DNA from: Paenibacillus sabuli
Lineage (GTDB): Bacteria; Bacillota; Bacilli; Paenibacillales; Paenibacillaceae
Length of the DNA stretch: 64,000 nucleotides
Direction of reading: 5' to 3'
Assembly (NCBI RefSeq): GCF_014705605.1
Contig: NZ_JACXIZ010000044.1
Location: 22,189-86,188 of the forward strand
The first letter of the stretch is position 1; the number at the start of each line of letters is the position of its first letter. The notes beneath the pieces were generated by a model, which did no database searches, had not been told where the DNA came from, and saw only the letters and a program-made list of their open reading frames with translations. The position numbers were made by a program, and so were the translations under genes. Positions 39,622 to 46,997 of the stretch are shown piece after piece.

Positions 39622-40557
39622 TTAAAACGATACGTATGCGCCAGCGACCATTGCAAGCGCTTCTGGCTGCGCCTCTCCGGACACGCCCGGCACCTCGCGG
39701 GGGTGAAATTCAATAAGCTCCGACGAATATAGGCTGACGTACATGCTTCCGCCATAGGCTGCCGCGCGAATGAGCACCGGCTGATTATAAGCATTGCGAA
39801 ACACGAAGTCAGGCCCGCCCCAGCTCACCGTCGCATCCCGGCCCGGTCGTACATACGGCACGCGCCGGCTGTGCGAATACCGATTGACGATCTCCATCCC
39901 GGCCCGATCGGCGGCATTGTACAGCGTTGAAGATACTTGGCATATGCCGCCGCCAACATCTTCGGCCAGCTCGCCTCTGACGATGACCGGTGCGCGCAGA
40001 TAGCCTTTTTGAAGCGTGCGCTCTCCGACGACTGCATTGAACGAAAATTGTTCCCCCGGAAACACGACTGTGTTGTTGATCGCTTGCGCAGCCAGGGCAA
40101 TATTATGTGATCGATTGCGGTTGGCGGCGTTAAAATACGTGGCGTACCGGCCGATCGCCTGTTCCTTGATCTGGGCAAGCAGCTCTCTGTCTACACGCGC
40201 GTGCACGCGCATGAGCGGCGCCTGCAGCCGGCCCGGCCCTCCGCTCAACACATGCGCTGCAAAGGCGGCGGTAAACGCGCGGCGATCCAACCGGACGCCT
40301 GTCCGCTCGGCCTCGATGGCGCCGCTGCTTCCGATCCGCGCATTGACAGGCGCTCGGGCCACATGCTCGTCAATGCGGTCCATCAAGGTCTCCAACGCGC
40401 CGAGATCGATCAGGGAGGTTCCGGCGAGCGTGTAATCGGCTGCCTGCACTTCCGCTACAATTGTCTGTTCGTGCGTGATCGTCCAGCCCGTAGCTGCTGC
40501 AGCCTGCGGAGCGAAGAGGAGAACGAGCAGCAATCCCGGGTACCAGATCCACCTCAA
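39622..40557 (-). CDS. VanW family protein
   Basis: The 311-residue protein has an N-terminal signal or anchor (WYPGLLLVLLFAPQAAAAT) and a VanW domain in the C-terminal half, with NNTVVFPGEQFSFNAVVGER, GGGICQVSSTLYNAADRAG and YVRPGRDATVSW. The TTG at 40557 is chosen because GGGGGTG lies 5 bp upstream and the signal sequence starts there; the longer frame runs back into the kinase-like gene. VanW proteins are exported wall-associated proteins of unknown activity, named from vancomycin resistance clusters; no van genes are nearby. Confidence 0.85.
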   Translation of the reverse strand: MRWIWYPGLLLVLLFAPQAAAATGWTITHEQTIVAEVQAADYTLAGTSLIDLGALETLMDRIDEHVARAPVNARIGSSGAIEAERTGVRLDRRAFTAAFAAHVLSGGPGRLQAPLMRVHARVDRELLAQIKEQAIGRYATYFNAANRNRSHNIALAAQAINNTVVFPGEQFSFNAVVGERTLQKGYLRAPVIVRGELAEDVGGGICQVSSTLYNAADRAGMEIVNRYSHSRRVPYVRPGRDATVSWGGPDFVFRNAYNQPVLIRAAAYGGSMYVSLYSSELIEFHPREVPGVSGEAQPEALAMVAGAYVSF

Positions 40558-40627
40558 GGATACACCCCCATCTGGTTCGAATGCCCCTATTATTCGCTCG
40601 CGCCTGCGGATTATACGCGTTGTCCGC

Positions 40628-41389
40628 TCAGCTACGCGGCCGCTTGGCGGCCAACTCGCCCACAATCGACTTGAGTCTGCGCAGCTTGACTGTAAATACG
40701 GTGCGTTCGCCGGGAGCGCTGCGGACCGCGACGCTGCCACCGAGCCGTTCGATCAGTCGTCTGGTCTGCGCGAGGCCTACCCCACGGCCCGGCACGCTGC
40801 GGTTGATCGCATCCTCGGCAGCATAAGGACGATCAAAAATCAGCTTTTGATGCTGGGCGCCGATTCCGCTTCCCTGATCCCATACTTCGAGCAACAGATC
40901 GTCCTCCTCTTGCCGCAGCGTGACGCCGAGTGCACCTCCCTGTGCGCCGTGTTCGACGGCATTGGCGAGCAGATGGTGTACGATTCGCTCCAGCATATCT
41001 TCGTCGCCCAGCACGTAATGGGGCTGCTCGGTCAGCTTCAGCGTCAGCCTCAGCCCCTTGCGCGCGCATTCCTGCCGGTAGCTTCGCACGACCGTCTGGC
41101 AGATACGATTGAGATTGACTTTGGCCAGCGGTAGGCCGTCATATGCCGCCTCCGGGCTGCCGCCGGTCTCGGCCATGCGGTCGAGCGCGCGGTTGAGCTC
41201 GATCAGGAGTTTTTGCAGCTCGGGATCGTCGGCATAGAGCAGCACCTTGCGCGACGCCCCATGCTTCAGCACCTCGCCGAGCTTTTTGCTAATATAGGCA
41301 AGCTGCATGGCGCGCATTCGGCCGGCCCGGTACTGTACGATGACGACCGCCGCCAGTACAGCAATCATGCCGAATAATACTGAGATCAT
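40628..41389 (-). CDS. kinase-like membrane ATPase lacking the phospho-acceptor His
   Basis: The 253-residue protein has one N-terminal membrane helix (about 2-20) and a complete HATPase domain: N box LLANAVEHG, G1 WDQGSGIG, G2 GRGVGLAQTRRLIERLGG. Where a HisKA H-box would lie (about 55-85) the sequence reads LQKLLIELNRALDRMAETGG, with no His, and no response regulator gene is adjacent. It could be a degenerate kinase, phosphatase or scaffold. It lies 70 bp upstream of the VanW gene on the same strand. Confidence 0.75.
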   Translation of the reverse strand: MISVLFGMIAVLAAVVIVQYRAGRMRAMQLAYISKKLGEVLKHGASRKVLLYADDPELQKLLIELNRALDRMAETGGSPEAAYDGLPLAKVNLNRICQTVVRSYRQECARKGLRLTLKLTEQPHYVLGDEDMLERIVHHLLANAVEHGAQGGALGVTLRQEEDDLLLEVWDQGSGIGAQHQKLIFDRPYAAEDAINRSVPGRGVGLAQTRRLIERLGGSVAVRSAPGERTVFTVKLRRLKSIVGELAAKRPRS

Positions 41390-41404
41390 AGCGAAGGCTC
41401 CCCC

Positions 41405-41624
41405 ATGGTCGAATTCAAGTCCCCGGACTCCTTTTTTGAAAGCATCAAACGTATAGGATTTCGTTGCAGTCTACCGCGGCAACCGCAGCATCGCCGATCT
41501 GGACGATCTGCTGTCAGGCAACGATGTCGAATCGCTAATCTCCTACAACGCAAGACTTACGCTGGAGCAAATCCGCGCCATTCGCCGTACGGGCAACCTG
41601 CCATCCGGCTACCGCAGATTATAA
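41405..41624 (+). pseudogene. small gene with a one-base frameshift
   Basis: Reading from ATG 41405 gives MVEFKSPDSFFESIKRI; near 41451-41460 a shift by one base gives an intact 55-residue continuation starting DFVAVYRGNRSIADLDDLL and ending SGYRRL before TAA at 41622-41624. The second segment has no start codon of its own and an in-frame TAG just before it. Removing one G from ATAGGATTT joins both parts into about 72 residues with a protein-like composition. A true mutation, a sequencing error, or programmed shifting are all possible. I do not recognise the family. Confidence 0.5.
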
Positions 41625-41650
41625 GTTCGTGTGGGATAAGGGCTCACCCT

Positions 41651-42337
41651 TCACCGATCGTCATGCCGGTTGCGCCTCATCATGCTGCGCAGCAGGAAAT
41701 AGACGAGGATCAGCACCACCAGGACTGCGCCGGCCATGCCGTAAGTGGAGGCAAGCGGGTTATCTGCTGTGCCATCAGATTCCGCTTCCGCACTGCGCTC
41801 CGCCGCCGCGGTGTTTGCTCCGGCAGCAGGGTCTGGCTGACCGGCTTCATCGGCAGCGGCGCTGCGCTCTTCTGGCTCCGGCTCTTCGGCCGAGGCCTTT
41901 TTTTCATCCTCGCTTGACTGATTGACTCCATCGGAATTGTTCTCCTCCGGCGAAGGCTCCGCATCTGCCGGAATCTCTATGGTGAAAGCCAGGCTTCCCT
42001 CGACCTCGTGCCCGTCCTCCCCCACGATCGTCCAAGTAGCGGTGTAAGCCCCGCTGACCAGGTTGTCGCCGAGCACAGCGGTCAGATTGACGCCTTCAAT
42101 CTGCAGCTCGCCGACCTCCGCTTCCTCACCTGCGTCTGTCGCTACCGTCAATCGGCTCTCCCCGGATATCGGCGTATTGAACGTAAGCGCAATGCGCGCC
42201 GGCGCTTCTGTGACTGTCGAGCCGTCAGCCGGCGTCGAGGCAATCAATGCCGTATGCGCGTAGGATGTGCCCGGCGCCAAAACAAGGGCTAAAGACCCAA
42301 TGAAAAGCAACAATCCATAAAACCATTTTTTGTTCAT
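41651..42337 (-). CDS. CopC-domain copper-binding protein with C-terminal membrane anchor
   Basis: The 228-residue protein has a signal peptide ending TSYA, so the mature chain begins HTALIASTPADGS: the N-terminal His is a copper ligand in CopC. The further Asp and His appear in GEDGHEVEGSLAFTI. After the domain (to about 125) comes a Glu/Ala/Ser/Pro-rich linker and a C-terminal membrane helix (about 196-218), an arrangement also seen in Bacillus YobA-type proteins. No CopD permease is fused or adjacent. The ATG at 42337 has AAGGGG 7 bp upstream. Confidence 0.9.
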   Translation of the reverse strand: MNKKWFYGLLLFIGSLALVLAPGTSYAHTALIASTPADGSTVTEAPARIALTFNTPISGESRLTVATDAGEEAEVGELQIEGVNLTAVLGDNLVSGAYTATWTIVGEDGHEVEGSLAFTIEIPADAEPSPEENNSDGVNQSSEDEKKASAEEPEPEERSAAADEAGQPDPAAGANTAAAERSAEAESDGTADNPLASTYGMAGAVLVVLILVYFLLRSMMRRNRHDDR

Positions 42338-42482
42338 TCCGATTCCCCTTCGCATCCACTTCCGAATAAGCCTTTTTACCCTTGCAAAAAACTTTATAGT
42401 AGAAATCATACAAAAAACCTAGTATAATACGACTAAATCATTTAACCTCATAGAATGAAATTCATAAAGGACGTGCCGCATC

Positions 42483-42728
42483 ATGAAAGAGCGCTACTAT
42501 TCTACCGTCGAATATACGGATCGTTTCGGAAAAGCCAACCGCAGATTTGAAATCTATGCCGATGAAGGCGCCAAGCCGACGATCGGAGACTACGTGGACG
42601 CATTTGCCCGCTCCGGGATGGATGTGCAAATTACCGACTTTCTGGACATGATTTTCAAGCCGACCGACCCGGCGATTTCCCCGCTCATATCCCTTCGCGT
42701 CATTCGTACGCTCAAAGATTATTCCTAG
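42483..42728 (+). CDS. small conserved-type soluble protein, function unknown
   Basis: The 81-residue protein is soluble and mixed alpha/beta, without cysteines or a recognised motif. An AAAGGACG site lies 7 bp before the ATG, and a perfect TATAAT at about 42424-42429 gives it a likely promoter, divergent from the CopC gene. It is convergent with the isomerase gene, 16 bp apart. I do not recognise the family. Confidence 0.7.
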   Translation: MKERYYSTVEYTDRFGKANRRFEIYADEGAKPTIGDYVDAFARSGMDVQITDFLDMIFKPTDPAISPLISLRVIRTLKDYS

Positions 42729-42744
42729 CCGTCAAGCAAGCGCG

Positions 42745-43512
42745 TTATGGCGTATTGTACTGCGCCAAAAACTGACGCAGGCTGTCCTCGGCTCCCCCCG
42801 TCGGGGCGTATTCCAGCCCGCAATACCCATTGTAGCCCTTTTCGCGAATCGCCGCCAGCACGTTCCCGTAGTGGATCTCGCCCGTCCCTGGCTCATGGCG
42901 GCCCGGATGATCCGCGAGGTGAAAATGGCCGACCCATTCCAGTGCGTTCGTCGCATTCAAGATCAGATTGCCTTCCGTCACCTGCTGATGGTACAAATCG
43001 AACAGTACCTTGACATGCGTGCTCGCAACCTCGCGCACGATCGCGAATGCTTCGTCCGAGCGAGACAGAAAGTGGCCTTTATGATTAACCAGCGTGTTGA
43101 GCGGTTCAAGCACAAGCGTCACCCCCGCCTTCTCCAGCAACGGCGCTGCAGCCTTTAAGCCGTCCACCACGCTCTCCAGCTGCGTTGCCCGGTCCAGATC
43201 CGGCAGCGTCTGTCCGGCGAGACCGATCAGCGTCCGACAGCCCAGCTTTTGCGCCGCGCCGATGCTGGCCGCTAAGCCATCCAGCATCTCCTCGCGTCTG
43301 CGCGGATCGACGAGCGGCACGCCAGTCGTGCAAAAGGCAGACAGCGCAAGCCCCAGTCTGCGCTGGAGCGCGGCCAGCTCGTCAAGGTCCTTCGATTCCC
43401 ATCCCCAAAATTCGTAAGCGTCGTAGCCGGCTCTTTTTACCGCTTCCAGCTGCTCTGGCAACGACAAGCCCGTGCCGTTAAACAGCATTTCAATCGATGG
43501 CGAGAACTTCAT
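42745..43512 (-). CDS. hydroxypyruvate isomerase-like TIM-barrel protein
   Basis: The 255-residue protein belongs to the AP endonuclease 2/xylose isomerase-like TIM-barrel family. Metal-ligand positions are visible in LVLEPLNT, VKVLFDLYHQQ, HFHLADHPGRHEPGTGEI and YCGLEYAPTG, a pattern typical of the Hyi/OtnI hydroxypyruvate isomerase and 2-oxo-tetronate isomerase group. It stands alone, divergent from the recombinase gene. The exact substrate cannot be read from the sequence. Confidence 0.87.
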   Translation of the reverse strand: MKFSPSIEMLFNGTGLSLPEQLEAVKRAGYDAYEFWGWESKDLDELAALQRRLGLALSAFCTTGVPLVDPRRREEMLDGLAASIGAAQKLGCRTLIGLAGQTLPDLDRATQLESVVDGLKAAAPLLEKAGVTLVLEPLNTLVNHKGHFLSRSDEAFAIVREVASTHVKVLFDLYHQQVTEGNLILNATNALEWVGHFHLADHPGRHEPGTGEIHYGNVLAAIREKGYNGYCGLEYAPTGGAEDSLRQFLAQYNTP

Positions 43513-43630
43513 TCTTGGTTGCCCCCAATGCTAAAGTGTCGGTCATTGTTAAACAGTTCGCGATGGTCCGCCGCATTTCCTTTAAAAGACGGTGGATTCA
43601 CAGTACAATATAAAGAGGAGGTGCGGCAAA

Positions 43631-44731
43631 ATGAATATGGCCAAAATGAAGGATCGCAAGGAACTGGACAAGCGCGTTCCCGGCATGCCTTGGTACGTCG
43701 AAAAATTCATTAATTACAAGCTTCCCGACCTGTCGCCCTCGTCCTTGCTCGAATACGTCCGCGACTATGAAACCTTTTTTCGCTGGCTGATGGCCGAGGG
43801 CCTTTCATCGGCCGACTCCATGCGCGATATTAAGCTGGAAGAGCTCGAACAATTGCACATGGACAGCATCGACAACTACAAGATGTTTCTGACCGCGTTC
43901 AAGCCCCAGACCAATAGTCGGACCACCGTTTCGCGCAAGCTGTCCTCCTTGCGTTCGCTGTTTCACTATTTAAGTCAGATTGCCGAAGACGACAATTTTT
44001 ACCCGCTGCTCAAGCGCAATGTCATGGCCAAGGTTTCGATCAAGCGCACGCACAAGCCCAAAGATACGGCCGCCCGACTGGAGGGCAAGCTGCTGCAGGA
44101 GGGCGAAATTGCGGCGTTTGTCGGATATGTCAAGCAAGGCTACGGCCAAGATGCGGCGGCCAACAAACAGGCCATGTACGCGTACGCGCACAACAAGGAG
44201 CGCGACGCCTGCATCGTGCAGCTCATCTTGCAATCGGGACTCCGCGTCTCCGAGCTGGTCAATCTGAATATCGACGATCTGGACCTGCAAAAAAAACTGA
44301 CCTATGTATACCGCAAAGGCGCCAACGACGACAGCTTTAAAACGCCCGTTTATTTCCGTCAGGAAGCCGTCGACGACCTGCAGACGTATCTTGCGCTGCG
44401 CGATGCCCGCTACAAAGCGCCGCGGCGCGAAAAGGCGCTTTTCCTGGCGATTGCCAACGGCAAGCAGGCGGGCTCCCGCATGACCAAGCGAGCCATCCAG
44501 GAAATGGTCATCAAATACGCAAAACGATTCGGAAAGCCGTACTTGTCTGTCCATAAGCTGCGGCATTCCTTTGCGACTGACTACTACCTCCGCAATGATA
44601 TCTACAAAACACAGGAGCAGCTCGGACATGCGTCGCCGGAAACGACCCAAATCTACGCGCATCTGACGGACAAAACGATGGCCGAAGCGATCGAAAGTCC
44701 GAAGGAAGGCTCGGGACGGACCTTGCCGTAA
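43631..44731 (+). CDS. tyrosine recombinase, XerS-like
   Basis: The 366-residue protein has the N-terminal SAM-like core-binding domain (about 1-150) and a catalytic domain with Arg in SGLRVSELVNL, Lys in YRKGAND, His-x2-Arg in HKLRHSFA, His in LGHASPETT and the Tyr nucleophile in IYAHL. The phrase MPWYVEKFI near the N-terminus and the overall size resemble the single-recombinase XerS of streptococci more than XerC or XerD. AGGAGG lies 9 bp before the ATG. No integrase neighbours or attachment repeats were seen, so a chromosome dimer or housekeeping role is more likely than phage integration. Confidence 0.88.
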   Translation: MNMAKMKDRKELDKRVPGMPWYVEKFINYKLPDLSPSSLLEYVRDYETFFRWLMAEGLSSADSMRDIKLEELEQLHMDSIDNYKMFLTAFKPQTNSRTTVSRKLSSLRSLFHYLSQIAEDDNFYPLLKRNVMAKVSIKRTHKPKDTAARLEGKLLQEGEIAAFVGYVKQGYGQDAAANKQAMYAYAHNKERDACIVQLILQSGLRVSELVNLNIDDLDLQKKLTYVYRKGANDDSFKTPVYFRQEAVDDLQTYLALRDARYKAPRREKALFLAIANGKQAGSRMTKRAIQEMVIKYAKRFGKPYLSVHKLRHSFATDYYLRNDIYKTQEQLGHASPETTQIYAHLTDKTMAEAIESPKEGSGRTLP

Positions 44732-44738
44732 AAGCCGC

Positions 44739-46955
44739 TCATCGCGGCAGCATCGCCACATTGTCAAGGGATACGCTGCCCGGCGCCAAGCCTTCAAATA
44801 CCCAGGAAATCGCGCGAATCTGCCGGGGATCGACGGGAGCACCGCCGCCGGCGAAGCGCGAAATCGGGATAAACACATCCTCGTAAGCTTGCTCGGAGGA
44901 GGGCTCCAGCTTGCCGTTCTTGATCTGACCGGTCAGCGGGCCGGCATTGAGGAAGCGGCTGTAAAACGGCGCTGACGGCTGCATAACCTCGCCTAGGGAC
45001 AACGAGGCCTGACGACCGTCCGCAAGCGTCAAGCGGATCGTCAGCTCGGCCAGCTGGCTGGCGGCTTCGACACTGCCGGGCGCCAGGGAAAACGCGAGCT
45101 GGGCGCTATCCTCCAGACCGGCCGCGACCGCGGCCGGAAGCGCCAGATCGTACCGTCCGCCGGCGTCGCTCCATTCCAGTCGCACGGCGCGATTCATGCG
45201 GGAGCCTAGCTGCCGGTTTTTTTTGTCTTCTTCGGACCAGCGCGCCAGCCCGTCCCCGCTCAGCTCGGCCGTCGGCAAGGTAGCCGTCCGGAGATCGCGA
45301 TCCTCCTCATAGTCGCTCAGCCTGATCATCTCCGAATCCATGTAGCGGCTCTTGTAAGCCGTGCTGTCCGGGAGCCAAGCGGCAGCGTAGCGCCAGTCCC
45401 GGAACATCGGCTCGTAGCGCGCGTCGCCGCGCATCGTCAGCTCCAGGAACGCCGATATATAGACGGCCGCGACCTGGCGCTGCTCCTGTGCATCCATCAA
45501 GGCCTGGGTATTCATGAGCAGCCTCGTCGGCAATCGAATGTCGTGCGCCCCCCACGTCGTGTTGAATTGGCCATGGTTGGCGCGGGACAGATAGAGCGAG
45601 GCCTTGGTATAGGGGCCGCCCGGGCCGTCCGTCATGCGCACCCGGTCATATTGACGATCCCCGTCAAAGGTGGTCACGTCCGAATCATACGCGCCTTGCA
45701 GCGTGAGATAGTTGATATCCTCCAGCTCGACATAACGGCCAGCCAGCTTTTTGTCCGTCGGTGCGAAGGCGATGACCGTCTGGATCGGATAGCTAAGGTT
45801 GGCCAGCATGTCCGGTTGATCGGTCAGCCGGAAGTAAGCGTCGTATACGGCCGCCAGCGCAGCCGCTTGCCCGCCGCGGGAATGGCCGATCAGCGCGATC
45901 GACTGCAGATCGAGCTTGCCTGCCAGCAGCCCCTGTGCCGCCCCGTCCATCTGCTCCAGCGCCTGCAAATGCCGCAGCAGGAGCCAGGCGCGCAGGGCGT
46001 AGTCGTCGTCCGGAATGCCGGACCAGATCGAGTAGTTTACAAAATTTTCATCCACTGACACTGCGGCATAACCGCGGCTGGCCAGCAGCTCGCCGAGATA
46101 GCCGTACCCGCCATCCGAGAAATCCTCCATCAGATGATTGCCGTGCACCATCAGCACGAGCGGGAACGGCCCATCTCCCTCGGGCAGCCAGACCGTGCCA
46201 TTGACAGGCAGATTGCTCGGGTCGAAGCCCCAATACCAGCTGCGCAGTCCATTCCAGCGCGACACAAAAGCAGAGGCGTCAACCGGCTCCGTCTTCAGCG
46301 CAGCCTCTTCCCCAAAGGCCGAACGCCGAATATCTTGGCCGCTGCCATACGTAAATCGACGCACCTCATACTCCCCGGGCCGCGCCGGATTGTCCGCCTG
46401 CAACGCGCTGCCCGGCGGCACTGCATTCTGGACTTCCGGCCCCGCCGAACTGTGCAGGCCGAATGCTCCGGTCACGACATAAAAAACAGCCGCCAGCGTC
46501 AGCGCGCTAATGCCGAGCGCGCAGCGCTCGCTGCGCGCGTAAGGCTTGCGCTGCAGCGACAAGCCAAGCACGACGGAGGCCGCCATCGCACCAGCGCTGC
46601 AAAATGCGGTGAACGCAAACCCGCCGACATAACTGGTGTTCATGTATGTAAAAAGCTTCGGAAACAGTCCGAGCGTCCCGCCGACAAGACCCAGCAGCAG
46701 CCATGGCACACGCAGCGGGATCCAGACCAGCAGCACGCACAAAAGCAGCGCGCCTGCAAAAAACAGCGCGTAGCCGGCCGCGATCACCGCCAACAGCAGC
46801 AGCGCATCTGCCGCCGCGCCGAGGCCGGTCGGCATGCCCCGCGCCGTCTCGACCAGCAGCCACAGCTGCAGTGCCGCGATCCCCGCAATGGCGCTCAGGC
46901 AGGTCCGCGAGCCGAACTCCGGCAAGCGCCGCAGGCGCGTGCGCAATCGTTTCAT
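44739..46955 (-). CDS. membrane-anchored alpha/beta hydrolase (esterase-like)
   Basis: The 738-residue protein has four to five N-terminal membrane segments (about 18-170), then an extracellular alpha/beta hydrolase domain with the oxyanion region LVLMVHGNHLMEDF and nucleophile elbow SIALIGHSRGGQAAA near residue 356, a likely catalytic His in SRANHGQFNTTWG, and a beta-rich C-terminal domain (about 590-738) that may bind carbohydrate. It is the last gene of a run with a hybrid kinase, 42 bp downstream. The substrate is unknown; a wall or capsule ester is plausible. Confidence 0.82.
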   Translation of the reverse strand: MKRLRTRLRRLPEFGSRTCLSAIAGIAALQLWLLVETARGMPTGLGAAADALLLLAVIAAGYALFFAGALLLCVLLVWIPLRVPWLLLGLVGGTLGLFPKLFTYMNTSYVGGFAFTAFCSAGAMAASVVLGLSLQRKPYARSERCALGISALTLAAVFYVVTGAFGLHSSAGPEVQNAVPPGSALQADNPARPGEYEVRRFTYGSGQDIRRSAFGEEAALKTEPVDASAFVSRWNGLRSWYWGFDPSNLPVNGTVWLPEGDGPFPLVLMVHGNHLMEDFSDGGYGYLGELLASRGYAAVSVDENFVNYSIWSGIPDDDYALRAWLLLRHLQALEQMDGAAQGLLAGKLDLQSIALIGHSRGGQAAALAAVYDAYFRLTDQPDMLANLSYPIQTVIAFAPTDKKLAGRYVELEDINYLTLQGAYDSDVTTFDGDRQYDRVRMTDGPGGPYTKASLYLSRANHGQFNTTWGAHDIRLPTRLLMNTQALMDAQEQRQVAAVYISAFLELTMRGDARYEPMFRDWRYAAAWLPDSTAYKSRYMDSEMIRLSDYEEDRDLRTATLPTAELSGDGLARWSEEDKKNRQLGSRMNRAVRLEWSDAGGRYDLALPAAVAAGLEDSAQLAFSLAPGSVEAASQLAELTIRLTLADGRQASLSLGEVMQPSAPFYSRFLNAGPLTGQIKNGKLEPSSEQAYEDVFIPISRFAGGGAPVDPRQIRAISWVFEGLAPGSVSLDNVAMLPR

Positions 46956-46997
46956 CGGGGCATCCTCCTTTCGGAACGCGTCTGGCGAGGACGCAGG

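Noticed and set aside
43631..44731. Tyrosine recombinase as a sign of an integrated phage or genomic island
   Set aside because: Neighbours are ordinary chromosomal genes, no attachment-site repeats or phage genes are seen, and motifs favour a XerS-like housekeeping enzyme.
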